A DNA stretch of 64,000 nucleotides, taken from positions 1,922,001 to 1,986,000 of the forward strand of contig OZ241385.1 in assembly GCA_965200825.1 (NCBI GenBank), in the 5' to 3' direction. Within the stretch, counting starts at the first letter, position 1; each line of letters opens with the position of its first letter. The stretch comes from Bin80 sp026709335. GTDB lineage: Bacteria; Bacteroidota; Rhodothermia; Rhodothermales; Bin80. The notes under the pieces are model-generated. The model was not told the origin of the DNA. It saw nothing but the letters and a program-made list of their open reading frames with translations, and did not search any database. The position numbers and the translations under genes were made by a program. Positions 37,258-46,947 of the stretch are shown one piece after another.

Positions 37258-39381
37258 CTAACGAATAATTACAAACTTCTTGATTATCCTTTCACCAGTA
37301 TCCAAATCCGTGATCACTGCGATATACAATCCGCTGGCAACAATTTGTCTGGATGATGTCGTATGATCCCAGAACTCATCTCCACTACCATCGGTATGCT
37401 CAATTTCATCTACGAGTTCTCCTAGATCAGTATAAATCGCGATAGTACATCGACCAGGTATATTGAAAAATGCCAGTTTGTCCGTTTGATCTGGGAAACG
37501 TACCGTAGGGCTTGAACCAATATTGAATGGATTCGGCACGATGCGCACCTCAGATAAGGATGTTCCCGCAGGTCGTTTTAAGCGTGTCGGAGTATAGGTT
37601 TGGGTAGCATACCGCGAACTCCTGAGCGATCGTCCAGATGGGGTAAGTCCTGTTCCATTATTTTGACTGGCACTCTGCACCGCAACAATGTAGTAATAGT
37701 AGTCTATCCCGCGAATCGGAGTCACATCATCAAAGCTGGTATCACCAGACGATGCGGCATGTACAAGTGTGTATGTACTATCAAAACGGCCTTGCGCACG
37801 GTATATCTCCCAGCTCTCCGGCAACGGTTCAGTTGCATGAGGACTCCAAGTCAGTCGAATACGGTCACCGCCTCCATCTACTTCAAAGACGCTTGGGGGA
37901 GCGGGTGCTCGTGGAATCGTATACCCTGAGCCATAGTTCGCAATCGCCCTACGAAACGTTTGAAAAAGTGAATCCCTACTTGTAAATACCCACTCATTCT
38001 TAGTCATTGAATGAGATTGTCCACCTACCTCAAACGTGATGGGGGTGCTATCATTGGCGCCTGATTCCTTATAGGCTCTCCCAATAGCCATATTGGCTTC
38101 ACGACTTAATCCGGCAGCGGCCTCAGCAATAACAATGCGTACACTTTCACCTGGTGCAAGCGTGTAAGGTCCATAGCCGTTTGCATTGGAAAACCCACCG
38201 GGCGTTCCCAAACTGGGATCACCCACCGGACTCAGGAATCCTGGAAGCCCTGTTGGTTCCACTACATCAGCATGGCGTGGAGATTTATGTCCCCCAGACA
38301 TTACACTATATTCAACCTCCATCTTTGCTGGATTAAATGCATCATTCTGTGATGTATAAGGCTCATCGGAGCCAATCCAGGATGTTGTACTCGGTTGATT
38401 TGGATCATCGCTCCGGTCCGTAGGAGATGTATCTGCATGCAGTGTAACGATCCCCGCAAACTGGGAAGCCCCCAAGCGACCTACCGTATCAGTTGGAGCA
38501 ATATTGAACGCCGGCAAAGCCTGTGGCAAAATCGGACCACCGATGTTGTCATAAGCGCTGAAGGGAGGGAATTTTCCGTGCCATACAAACTGAGCGCGAA
38601 AATTCTCATCAGGTGGATCTACTTTTACACCATCTCCGCGCGTATCTAACATTGCATTCAGTCCCCAACCTGTTCCATTTCCAATGACATAACGCGTTTC
38701 CTTTGCAACAGAAAGACGCCATTGAAAAAATATGTATACGTCCTCTAGTGTCTGATTGGGTAGCTCAATGTCCGCGTCATCATCCGTATTTCCAGTATTC
38801 GTGAACGTATATTCCAAAATGTGATAATTATCGTGAAATTCTTGAGTGAACTGGAGGATTTTGCGCTCCATAGTAATACCCAAGAGCGTATTCGCCTCAT
38901 TCACGATCATTGCATCCGCATCCATAGAGGGGTCATTATCGTCGGCCACCATAGCTGCCTCCGGTTCTGTAATAGCACCGTCTACAAATACAGCTGTGAG
39001 CGGGAAGCGGGTGATCAATTCAAATCGTGTTGGAAAGAATTCTCCGCCTCCGGATACACGTGGACCGGCATGTACCACGCGACGTGAATAATTTGTACCA
39101 AACTCATCAGTTACGTTTACTGCACCAATCCACAATCCCTTTGCAGCCTGCATATCAGTGAATCGATATATGCCTGGCCATCGAAGTCCGTCCTGCTGTC
39201 TTCCTACAAATCCGTTTGACTCAGTTTCGCTGCCTATCTCAGAATACCAATTATGTAAAGAACCTGCTGACAACCACTTGTTTACAAACTGTGCGTGAAC
39301 AAGTGATTCAGTACCTGACAAAATGATGAATACGGATAGAACCGTAAACCTAATCAGCCACCTTGGAATATCCTGCATCAT
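37258..39381 (-). CDS. Secreted fibronectin-III protein with T9SS sorting domain
   Basis: A 707-residue exported protein with signal peptide (FTVLSVFIILSGTESLVHA). The long N-terminal region is uncharacterised. A fibronectin type III domain lies at about 515-600 (APPSVFEVDGGGDRIRLTWS) and the C-terminal ~90 residues are a T9SS sorting domain (VRIVPNPFNIG, CTIAIYTDLGELVDEIE, ASGLYIAVITD, KKFVIIR). The start could be either of two adjacent ATGs. It lies three bases after the receptor stop. It matches the cargo at 22,383 in position, N-terminal style (KGLWIGAVN versus GGIWIGGYV) and domain order. Confidence 0.87.
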   Translation of the reverse strand: MMQDIPRWLIRFTVLSVFIILSGTESLVHAQFVNKWLSAGSLHNWYSEIGSETESNGFVGRQQDGLRWPGIYRFTDMQAAKGLWIGAVNVTDEFGTNYSRRVVHAGPRVSGGGEFFPTRFELITRFPLTAVFVDGAITEPEAAMVADDNDPSMDADAMIVNEANTLLGITMERKILQFTQEFHDNYHILEYTFTNTGNTDDDADIELPNQTLEDVYIFFQWRLSVAKETRYVIGNGTGWGLNAMLDTRGDGVKVDPPDENFRAQFVWHGKFPPFSAYDNIGGPILPQALPAFNIAPTDTVGRLGASQFAGIVTLHADTSPTDRSDDPNQPSTTSWIGSDEPYTSQNDAFNPAKMEVEYSVMSGGHKSPRHADVVEPTGLPGFLSPVGDPSLGTPGGFSNANGYGPYTLAPGESVRIVIAEAAAGLSREANMAIGRAYKESGANDSTPITFEVGGQSHSMTKNEWVFTSRDSLFQTFRRAIANYGSGYTIPRAPAPPSVFEVDGGGDRIRLTWSPHATEPLPESWEIYRAQGRFDSTYTLVHAASSGDTSFDDVTPIRGIDYYYYIVAVQSASQNNGTGLTPSGRSLRSSRYATQTYTPTRLKRPAGTSLSEVRIVPNPFNIGSSPTVRFPDQTDKLAFFNIPGRCTIAIYTDLGELVDEIEHTDGSGDEFWDHTTSSRQIVASGLYIAVITDLDTGERIIKKFVIIR

Positions 39382-39384
39382 GAA

Positions 39385-42300
39385 TTAAAATGATAGCCGA
39401 ATTCCCCAGAAAATGTCACGCGGATCCAGGAATGTGAGAAAGTTTTGATTCGGCATATCTATGTATGCCTTGTCCTTGAGAGCCTGATCAACGATCTGTG
39501 AGTCTGCAGACTTCCAATCACCATCACGATAAACCAGATATTGGCGAGATTCATACTCCCAGTAGATCACGCCTTCATTCGGAGCTGTAATGCTCTCGCG
39601 TGCTGGAATTCGTTGCATAGGCTGATAGTTCACATCATATGACCGATAAGCGCCAATCTTGTCACCTCCTGGGATATTCGTTTGATAGTCATCCGATTCT
39701 GGCAAATGGAGAGATCTTAAGTAAGCCAGCTGATCATTCCCATCAATGAAACCATTGAAGGAAAGTCTTCGAGTATTGAATACATTGAATATATCCACAA
39801 AAAACTGTGCTCTCTTTCCAGCGATAACAATATTTTTCGTGAATCGCAAATTTGCATTCCAGTAATCCCGAAATGAAACATTGTTGATCACACCTGGAAG
39901 AGCTCCTCCACCGGTCCATGTATACTTTGCACCCTGTCGCCAGCTACCAATGAGACTGATTCGCCAGTCTGCTAAAATTGGATAGGAAGCAATTCGCGGA
40001 CCAAAATCAGATGGAGTCAGGACATCTACATTAAGGCGTGCATAAGGGCGCGGGAGCGGCCTAGATGAAGCTCGGCGTCGCTCCGCATCACTTTCCGCAA
40101 ACTCTCGTTGAGCGGTAGGGTTTTCAAAATTCCGCCGAAGACTAAAATAACCGGATGTAAATACCATATAGGTATAATTAACAAATCCCTGAACCCAATT
40201 ACCACGATTTCGCGAGAGTGTAACCTCAAAACCACGAATATCTTCAAAAGAATTTGGCTCACTAATGGTGTAGTTGACCTGCCCGTCTCGGCTGATATAC
40301 TCTGTCAGATAAGGCTGGAGAGAGACATCTTTGTAGTAACCGGCCATGCGAATCAGTAGTTGATCAAACAGAGATTGCTCATAACCAAGTTCATAGGCGA
40401 CCGTCTTCGGTAAAGGATTATTCGGATCAGCAACTCGACTAATCTGCCCGGTCTCTGTAAATTCACGAAGTAAGAATAAATTGTTGGGATCTGGTAACGA
40501 ACGAAAGTGTCCGTAATTGAAATAAAGCTTACTGAACTCCGTAATAGGGAAAGAAACCCCCATTCGAGGACTCAGCGCGAAGATATGACGAGTGGGATCC
40601 TGAGCTAATAGTGTGTCTATCCCAGCTGCAAACCTTGCACTGAAAGCAGGATCATAAGGATCAAAACTGTACCACTCCCCTCCTGCATTAAAATAATCCA
40701 GTCGGAGTCCCAAGTTTGCGATCATCCCGGAAAATTCAAGTTTTCCCTGGGTATAAACAGCTCCTCGAACTGGTGCTCGATCCCACTGAGAATGTGAATT
40801 GCTGCTTGCAAGGAATGCATCATAACGACCATAATTCACTTTGGAATCGGAAATATTATACTCCAATCCCGTCTTCACTTGCAAAAATCGGTTCAATTGA
40901 CTGGTTAGATCTGCCTTGATATTATAGGCAGTTACTATACTGCTGTCCCGAGCATTGCTCATCCCAACACCCGTTCGCATCCCGTCTACACCAAAGGTTG
41001 GTTTTGGCTGAAATCCAAAAGGAGCTTCGTCAAAACCAACACCACCGAATGTCACAATAGATGTCTCATCACGTAAGCGTCCCGGATTCGTATCATACCT
41101 TGAACGAAAAGCATTCAAGCGAATTTCATAAAAAGTGGTTGGACTAAGTGAATGGGTCAGTTTTATCCCGCCCATAAAGTTGTTCACTTCGGTAGGAGCC
41201 CAATAATCTGTGGAAAAAATCCGGGAATCAATAAAGCTGGATCGACTCAGTTGTGCGGCAATACTGAATGCAGATCTAAAAATTCCAGGCTGCCCGCTCC
41301 GACTTAGCGAGGTACCTTGAATGTGCCCTCGTAGACCCTCAATGGTCAGTTTCATGCCGGGCCTAAGGTCAGCTGTCATTTTCAAATGCCCAGACCATTC
41401 CCGGTAGCGATCCGAGTTCAACGGAATCAAATACATGCTCTGATCGGCCCGAACTGAAGCATAAAAACGAAGCGAACCTAAATACTGGCTCACAAAGGGG
41501 ACAGGTCCACCAACACCAACGTCAACGTTATAGTCTGGACGAACCACCTCCATAGGTTTCCGATGTTGCCACAGAAAAGCCTTCTGGAGTGCTTCTGGTG
41601 TCATATCGTTTGATGGATCATTATCCTTAAGCCTCTCCTCAGAAATCGCGATCCACCCTTCAAACCGAGGATATTGTGCTTGAGTAAACTCATCCCATCC
41701 GCCGGCTTCGGTCCCTGTGAATGCTACATCAGGGTCTAAAAATGGTCGGAGCCAATAGGAATTGGGATGATCTGCTCGAGAACCAAAATGTTTTTGCGCG
41801 GGAGAACTGTATCGAAGAATCGCATTTCCTGAATATCGCTCTCTATCCCCTTCTTTAGTCACAACATTTACAACACCAGATCGAACGTTCCCGTATTCGG
41901 CATTGAAGCCACCTGTCTGAACTTGCACTTCTTCTACGGATGAGAGACTGATATTAGTATAAGGAGCGTTGTTACGCTCATCTCTCAGAGTTAGTCCGTT
42001 GACCATAAATGAGAGCTCATCTGAACCACTGCCGCGAACCGAAAGTCCCTGAATTCCGGCCTGTAAGCCTACCACACTATTAATGCTCGAAATGGGTAAT
42101 GCCTCAATTTGATCAGAAGTGACATTCAGTTGGCTGTTGGACACATCCGCCTGCACTACTGGTAACTCAGCTGTAACGACTAATTCTTCCAGCCCAAGAG
42201 CATCTTCAGAAAGTTGAAAATTGACCGTAGTAGTTTGATCAATATTCACGCGAACGCCTTCAATGGTTTTGGTGGTAAATCCAATAAAAGAAGACTGAAG

Positions 42301-42510
42301 ACTATATGTGCCTGGTGATATATTCAGGATTGTATAGTAGCCATCTACATCAGTTGTGCTGCCCTGTAAAGTAGTAGGAATGTACAAATTAGCCCCTGGA
42401 ATCGGTATGCCTGATTCATCGGTGACCTGGCCTGAAATTTTACCTGTTTGGGCGAAGACTACCCCCACGGACAAGATTAAAACCAACGAAAATACACTCA
42501 GAATTCGCAT
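39385..42510 (-). CDS. TonB-dependent receptor with carboxypeptidase-regulatory-like domain
   Basis: A 1041-residue outer-membrane receptor. The ATG at 42510 (MRILSVFSLVLILSVGVVFA) gives the signal peptide; an in-frame TTG lies 18 bases upstream. The carboxypeptidase-like domain is at about 22-110 (GKISGQVTDESGIPIPGA). The plug follows (ALPISSINSVVGLQAG, LSVRGSGSDELSFMVNG, NAEYGNVRSGVVNV), and the barrel ends in FWGIRLSF. It is the first gene of a tight minus-strand operon with the T9SS cargo, PorV-like barrel and IPT lipoprotein. Substrate unknown. Confidence 0.93.
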   Translation of the reverse strand: MRILSVFSLVLILSVGVVFAQTGKISGQVTDESGIPIPGANLYIPTTLQGSTTDVDGYYTILNISPGTYSLQSSFIGFTTKTIEGVRVNIDQTTTVNFQLSEDALGLEELVVTAELPVVQADVSNSQLNVTSDQIEALPISSINSVVGLQAGIQGLSVRGSGSDELSFMVNGLTLRDERNNAPYTNISLSSVEEVQVQTGGFNAEYGNVRSGVVNVVTKEGDRERYSGNAILRYSSPAQKHFGSRADHPNSYWLRPFLDPDVAFTGTEAGGWDEFTQAQYPRFEGWIAISEERLKDNDPSNDMTPEALQKAFLWQHRKPMEVVRPDYNVDVGVGGPVPFVSQYLGSLRFYASVRADQSMYLIPLNSDRYREWSGHLKMTADLRPGMKLTIEGLRGHIQGTSLSRSGQPGIFRSAFSIAAQLSRSSFIDSRIFSTDYWAPTEVNNFMGGIKLTHSLSPTTFYEIRLNAFRSRYDTNPGRLRDETSIVTFGGVGFDEAPFGFQPKPTFGVDGMRTGVGMSNARDSSIVTAYNIKADLTSQLNRFLQVKTGLEYNISDSKVNYGRYDAFLASSNSHSQWDRAPVRGAVYTQGKLEFSGMIANLGLRLDYFNAGGEWYSFDPYDPAFSARFAAGIDTLLAQDPTRHIFALSPRMGVSFPITEFSKLYFNYGHFRSLPDPNNLFLLREFTETGQISRVADPNNPLPKTVAYELGYEQSLFDQLLIRMAGYYKDVSLQPYLTEYISRDGQVNYTISEPNSFEDIRGFEVTLSRNRGNWVQGFVNYTYMVFTSGYFSLRRNFENPTAQREFAESDAERRRASSRPLPRPYARLNVDVLTPSDFGPRIASYPILADWRISLIGSWRQGAKYTWTGGGALPGVINNVSFRDYWNANLRFTKNIVIAGKRAQFFVDIFNVFNTRRLSFNGFIDGNDQLAYLRSLHLPESDDYQTNIPGGDKIGAYRSYDVNYQPMQRIPARESITAPNEGVIYWEYESRQYLVYRDGDWKSADSQIVDQALKDKAYIDMPNQNFLTFLDPRDIFWGIRLSF

Positions 42511-42962
42511 CTCAAAGTGGATGATCAATCCGCTCCTCTATTTGACATGTCCCAAAGATTTTTTTACTAACTCCAATAAATTGGTCAAGCTGAATTATAT
42601 GATATATTTTCGCCAGAATCGTTATGGATATCTCATAAGGAGCGACTCAATTTCGGAATGAGGAAATCCCGAACCATCATCAATCAGGACAAAAGAAGGC
42701 CTTTTCAGCAACATAAGCTAATGAAAGGCTTATTTGAAACACCATAACTTGTATAATTCATGCAGGTACATGAAATCTCTAAACTGCTTAATCCCCCCAT
42801 TAGGCAAGAATGTAGAACATCTCTTCATGATACTTCTCTCCCCCGTTGATGCAATACACTTGTTTCAAGGCTAGCCTTAAAAAATTCCGTAAGAATACTA
42901 AATTAATCTCTCTTAATCTCTCGTGCTACAATTGAGCCTGTCAAACAGATACCAGAAATCAA
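42511..42962. other. Intergenic region upstream of the second receptor operon
   Basis: About 450 bases. It contains a 12-bp perfect palindrome AAGGCTAGCCTT at 42867-42878 followed by six A residues, and a tandem 10-bp repeat TTAATCTCTC at 42903-42922. No TAnnTTTG element was found on the minus strand. No gene recognised. Confidence 0.5.
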
Positions 42963-43802
42963 CTACTGACCACCCAGAATCAAAGGTAAACCATCATCTC
43001 CACTGCCTACAATCACAGTTTTGCTGTTCGGCGAATTCGCAAGTTGCTGAGTTGCTTCAATTCCTTTGAAGCGTAAATATTGAGATGTCAGGCTTGCCGT
43101 GATAATTTGCTGATACGCAGCCTGACCTTCCGCTTCAATACGCTTACGCTCCGCTTCCAAACGTTCTTTCTCAATAGTAAATTCGTATCTCTCAGCTTCC
43201 TGCTCTTCTTTCAACTTGTTCTCGATAGCCATTCTAATTTGTTCAGGGAGTCGTACATCTCGGATCAGAATTGCTTCAATAACTACATTTTCTCCCTCGA
43301 CGCTTTCCTTTACCAAGGCAAAGATCTGATCCTGCAACTCCGTCCTTCGAGTAGAATACAATTCTTCAGGTGTAAACTGACCGATCACTTCTCTGACTAC
43401 ACTTCGGAGTTCTGGTCCAATCAACTTTCGAAAATAATCTACCCCATAGTTCACATGAAGAGATGGTAGTGTCTCCGAGCTTGGTCTCCAACGTACCGAA
43501 ATATCGGTGCCTATGGACAATCCATTTGAAGAGAGAGCTTCCATATTTTCAAGTCTCTCCTGCACGCGAACATCGTATTTGATTACATTGACCCAAGGGG
43601 CATGAATCTTTAATCCCTCACCATATACATTTTCAAGATCTGTTCCTCCGAATGGAGAATATCGTACACCCGCCTGGCCTGAAACTAGTGTCGTCGTCAT
43701 GCAGCCTGCAGCCATCGCCCCTACAACAAGAACTGCGACTAGGAGTATAGCTCCTCTGGTTAGCAAACGTGACATATCTGGAAAATTTGATCTGTTACTC
43801 AT
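42963..43802 (-). CDS. Prohibitin/SPFH (band 7) family protein with lipobox-like N-terminus
   Basis: A 279-residue protein. One hydrophobic N-terminal segment ends in AMAAGC, then MTTTLVSGQAGVRYSPFGG starts the SPFH domain (about 40-200: LKIHAPWVNVIKYDVRVQ, LIGPELRSVVREVIGQ, IRDVRLPEQIRMAIENKLK). A charged coiled coil follows (EAERYEFTIEKERLEAERKR). Prohibitin homologues form large membrane rings that modulate proteases such as FtsH. The AAGC lipobox would make this copy a lipoprotein rather than a simple membrane-anchored one. It is divergent from murB, with a 90-bp shared upstream region. Confidence 0.88.
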   Translation of the reverse strand: MSNRSNFPDMSRLLTRGAILLVAVLVVGAMAAGCMTTTLVSGQAGVRYSPFGGTDLENVYGEGLKIHAPWVNVIKYDVRVQERLENMEALSSNGLSIGTDISVRWRPSSETLPSLHVNYGVDYFRKLIGPELRSVVREVIGQFTPEELYSTRRTELQDQIFALVKESVEGENVVIEAILIRDVRLPEQIRMAIENKLKEEQEAERYEFTIEKERLEAERKRIEAEGQAAYQQIITASLTSQYLRFKGIEATQQLANSPNSKTVIVGSGDDGLPLILGGQ

Positions 43803-43892
43803 AAGTGATTCTTAGATTAATTGTGATTATCCATCTGGGCAGGTTAACGGTTTTCCTTATCATAAGGTTGCAGCAAGAATTCCTCTTTCTGT

Positions 43893-44909
43893 ATGAAGCA
43901 AACACTTGAACGTCTCACAGGCAAAGGTTCTGTTGTTAAAGAAAACATCCGTCTCGCACCTTATACCACCATGAAAGTGGGCGGTGAAGCGGATTACTTT
44001 GTGGAAGTAAAAACCTCAGTTGCACTTGAGCGTGCTGTAAAAGCTGTTCGAGAGTTGAACCTCCCCTATTTCCTGCTGGGGCACGGGGCCAATATAGTGA
44101 TCGGAGATATGGGCTTCCGCGGGGTTGTAATCCGCAACATCGCAGATCTAGTTTCCTTCAATGAAAATCTGGTTACTGCAGAAAGCGGTGCAACAATGTA
44201 TCCTGACCTCATTGAACTCACCGCAGTTCAATCGCTGTCCGGGCTGGAACATTACGTCGGAATCCCATCCACGGTCGGAGGGGCACTTTGGCAAAATCTG
44301 CATTTCCTGTCGCCGGCCCCGGCTCGTGAGCGTACCATGTTTATTGAAGAAGTTCTGGAGTATGCGGATCTTTTGACCGAAGAAAATAAAACAGAGCGCG
44401 TCGGAGTCGATTATTTCGAGTTCGGATATGACCAATCTATACTCCACCACCGAGATGACATCGTTTTGAGTGCCACATTCCGACTTGCGAAGGCTGATCA
44501 TGCAAGAATTCAAAGGATTATGAAAGAAAACCTTGCCTGGCGTGCGTTACGTCATCCAAATTTGAAAACAGAACCAAGCGTCGGCTCTATCTTTAAGAAA
44601 ATTCAAGGCATTGGAGCCGGAAGACTCATAGACGAGTGCGGACTCAAGGGGGCCAGTTATGGAGGCATGACTGTCTCACACCGTCACGCAAATATCATTG
44701 TTAACCTTGGAAATGGAACCGCCGCAGATCTTCAGGCTCTGGTGAAATATGTTCAGCAAGAGGTCGCCGCACAAACAGGTTATCATTTGGAGACGGAAAT
44801 TGAGTTCGTAGGTTCTTTCTGTACTCCGACAAATGGAGCGCCAGTATTTCTACCCCGACCAGAGGGACTGGTCACGGCTGAAGAACTAGCCACGCATCAA
44901 TCATCATGA
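43893..44909 (+). CDS. murB: UDP-N-acetylenolpyruvoylglucosamine reductase
   Basis: A 338-residue FAD enzyme that reduces enolpyruvyl-UDP-GlcNAc to UDP-MurNAc in peptidoglycan synthesis. The FAD-binding part has APYTTMKVGGEADYF, LLGHGANIVIGD and GLEHYVGIPSTVGGALWQN. The catalytic Ser232 lies in VGSIFKKI and the C-terminal Glu in LETEIEF (about 302). It overlaps ccmB by four bases (ATGA), so the cell-wall gene leads a cytochrome c maturation operon. Confidence 0.93.
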   Translation: MKQTLERLTGKGSVVKENIRLAPYTTMKVGGEADYFVEVKTSVALERAVKAVRELNLPYFLLGHGANIVIGDMGFRGVVIRNIADLVSFNENLVTAESGATMYPDLIELTAVQSLSGLEHYVGIPSTVGGALWQNLHFLSPAPARERTMFIEEVLEYADLLTEENKTERVGVDYFEFGYDQSILHHRDDIVLSATFRLAKADHARIQRIMKENLAWRALRHPNLKTEPSVGSIFKKIQGIGAGRLIDECGLKGASYGGMTVSHRHANIIVNLGNGTAADLQALVKYVQQEVAAQTGYHLETEIEFVGSFCTPTNGAPVFLPRPEGLVTAEELATHQSS

Positions 44910-45610
44910 GCCAATTGAATAAATTCCTTAGCTGGATTGGTGGGGCTTTTTCTGTATTCTATAAAGATCTTCGATTGGAAGTACGCAACAAATCTGTCTT
45001 GGGTACGCTACTCATTTTTGTTCTGAGTACGCTCATACTCTTCCTGTTTGCAACAGGAAGAAATGACATTGGCCCCCGTGTCCAGTCTGGCCTGCTTTGG
45101 ATGATTATCCTGTTTAATGCTGCGTTAGGACTAGGAAGGACGTTTTTGGTGGAAGAGGAGCGGGGAACCGGAATTTTCTTGCGAATGAACACACAAGCTG
45201 GCATGGTTTATCTCGGCAAACTTCTCTTCAGCTTTCTGATAATCCTGTTGACCAATATTATTTCAACAGGATTATTCGTGTTTCTCTCGAATTCAGTCGT
45301 TGCACTCCCGGGTCTATTTGTTTTATCAATTTTCCTTGGGACCATAGGTCTTGCGGGAGCGACTACACTTCTGTCAGCGATTATTGCACGAACAGCACGC
45401 AGTGGCCCCCTACTCCCGATGCTACTCTTCCCACTATTGATCCCTTTGTTGCTTTCGGCAGTTGAATCAACTTACTTCAGTTTAGCAGGTCAACCATTTG
45501 CTGTAGACGGATGGAATGCTGCCTCCGGGTCCTTGATTGTAATGGTCAGTTTTTCAGGAGTTGTCATTGCTTCTTCTGTCCTTCTTTTTGATTACGTCTG
45601 GAATGAGTAA
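44906..45610 (+). CDS. ccmB: Haem exporter protein CcmB
   Basis: A 234-residue inner-membrane protein with about six transmembrane segments. The family N-terminus KDLRLEVRNKSVLGTLLIFV and the segments LLWMIILFNAALGLGRTFLVEEERGT and SGPLLPMLLFPLLIPLLLSA are characteristic. With CcmA it forms the ABC module that releases holo-CcmE; ccmA is not in the window. Coupled to murB (4-bp overlap) and to ccmC (8-bp overlap). Confidence 0.92.
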   Translation: MSQLNKFLSWIGGAFSVFYKDLRLEVRNKSVLGTLLIFVLSTLILFLFATGRNDIGPRVQSGLLWMIILFNAALGLGRTFLVEEERGTGIFLRMNTQAGMVYLGKLLFSFLIILLTNIISTGLFVFLSNSVVALPGLFVLSIFLGTIGLAGATTLLSAIIARTARSGPLLPMLLFPLLIPLLLSAVESTYFSLAGQPFAVDGWNAASGSLIVMVSFSGVVIASSVLLFDYVWNE

Positions 45611-46331
45611 AAGTCTTTTTAACGCTGTACCTCGTAACTACAAGACGATACGCCTCATTATTCTTATATGGATGACATTCGTCATCATGGCATCGCTTTC
45701 AGTCGGTGGAATTTGGCTGAATATCCCGAACGTGGAGATGCTGGAGCATACTGCCAGGAACCTGTACTTTCACGTCCCCATGTGGTTCACGATGATGGCA
45801 ATGACTGCTCTCTCAGCATTTTACGCCTTTCGATATCTGCAAACCAGAAACCCGATGAGCGACATTCGATCCAGGAATGCAGCTTTGATTGCTCTTGTAT
45901 TCGGTATTTCGGGCCTCATGACAGGAATTATATGGGCCCGCTACACATGGTATGAGGGTACAAACATCTGGTGGAATTTCGACCCAAAGCAATCAATGGC
46001 TGCTGTTCAGATATTGATCTACGGCGCATACTTTGCCCTTCGAGGTACTTTGGATGATCCACAAAAGGAGGCTCGTATTGCCGCAGTATACAATTTATTT
46101 GCATTCGTAACTGTACCGTTTCTTTTGTATGTGCTCCCGCGCCAGCTGGAAAGCCTCCATCCCGGATCTGAGGGAAATCCTGCATTCAGCGAGATTACAG
46201 ATCCTATTATGAGAATTGTATTTTATGCATCCGTGGTTGGGTTTATTGCTCTGTCATGGATTTTCTATACCCAACGCGTTCGGTTGTCCAGTACCTCCGC
46301 CACACTGAAATCCATTGAAGAAAACCTCTAA
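45603..46331 (+). CDS. ccmC: Haem-handling protein CcmC
   Basis: A 242-residue inner-membrane protein with six predicted helices. The start at 45603 overlaps the ccmB stop as ATGAGTAA; an upstream TTG is less likely. It carries the first haem-ligand His in NLYFHVPMWF, the tryptophan-rich WWD signature ARYTWYEGTNIWWNFDPKQS and a second loop His in QLESLHPGS. CcmC loads haem on CcmE. Confidence 0.92.
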   Translation: MSKSLFNAVPRNYKTIRLIILIWMTFVIMASLSVGGIWLNIPNVEMLEHTARNLYFHVPMWFTMMAMTALSAFYAFRYLQTRNPMSDIRSRNAALIALVFGISGLMTGIIWARYTWYEGTNIWWNFDPKQSMAAVQILIYGAYFALRGTLDDPQKEARIAAVYNLFAFVTVPFLLYVLPRQLESLHPGSEGNPAFSEITDPIMRIVFYASVVGFIALSWIFYTQRVRLSSTSATLKSIEENL

Positions 46332-46334
46332 CTC

Positions 46335-46535
46335 ATGTTCACGATTCTCTTTATCCTACAGAACGCCGGAATTGAGTCTGCTATGCTGGAAAACGATAAG
46401 CTCTGGGTTGTACTTGTTGTGGTGCTTGTCATCTGGGTGATGCTTGCGGTCCTTATCTTTGTCGTTGATCGCCAGATCACTCGAATAGAATCTTCTGTAA
46501 AGCGCTTTCTGGACAGAGAAAGAACAGCCGAATAA
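46335..46535 (+). CDS. ccmD: CcmD-like small membrane protein
   Basis: A 66-residue protein with a single hydrophobic helix (LWVVLVVVLVIWVMLAVLIFVV) followed by a charged cytoplasmic tail (DRQITRIESSVKRFLDRE). Size, topology and place between ccmC and ccmE match the CcmD role of stabilising the CcmABC complex. Sequence conservation in this family is low, so position is the main support. Confidence 0.75.
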   Translation: MFTILFILQNAGIESAMLENDKLWVVLVVVLVIWVMLAVLIFVVDRQITRIESSVKRFLDRERTAE

Positions 46536-46551
46536 ATCAAACTATCGATCA

Positions 46552-46947
46552 ATGCTTAAACCCCGTACTATAGTCAGTCTGATTGCCCTGTTGGGATTTG
46601 GATCTTTACTTCTGTTTAGCTTTGGCGAGCGCGTCAGCGGATATACTCATTTTTCGGAAGCGGAAGCATCAGGATCGGATGTCCATGTGATTGGTTACTG
46701 GGTACAGCCCGAAACGGCTCATTACAGCCCCGAGGAAAATCTTTTTACCTTTCACATGAAAGACGAAGAAGGCACTATACGAAAAGTGCTCTATAGAGAT
46801 ACCAAACCCGCAAGTTTTGAAAATGCCGAAAAACTGGTTGTCGCCGGACGTGTCAATGGTGATGTATTTGAGGCCAAACATATTCTTATGAAATGCCCCT
46901 CCAAGTACAGTGACACGAACTCTTTAGAACAGTTACCACCTTCTTAG
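46552..46947 (+). CDS. ccmE: Cytochrome c maturation haem chaperone CcmE, Cys-type (CxxxY)
   Basis: A 131-residue protein with an N-terminal membrane anchor and an OB-fold (VHVIGYWVQPETAHY, FTFHMKDEEGTIRKVLYRD, KLVVAGRVNGDVFEAKHIL). In E. coli haem is bound covalently by His in an HDENY loop. Here the loop reads KCPSKY, with Cys115 and Tyr119, which is the CxxxY variant described in some bacteria and archaea. It is last in the cluster; ccmF and ccmH are not adjacent. Confidence 0.9.
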   Translation: MLKPRTIVSLIALLGFGSLLLFSFGERVSGYTHFSEAEASGSDVHVIGYWVQPETAHYSPEENLFTFHMKDEEGTIRKVLYRDTKPASFENAEKLVVAGRVNGDVFEAKHILMKCPSKYSDTNSLEQLPPS

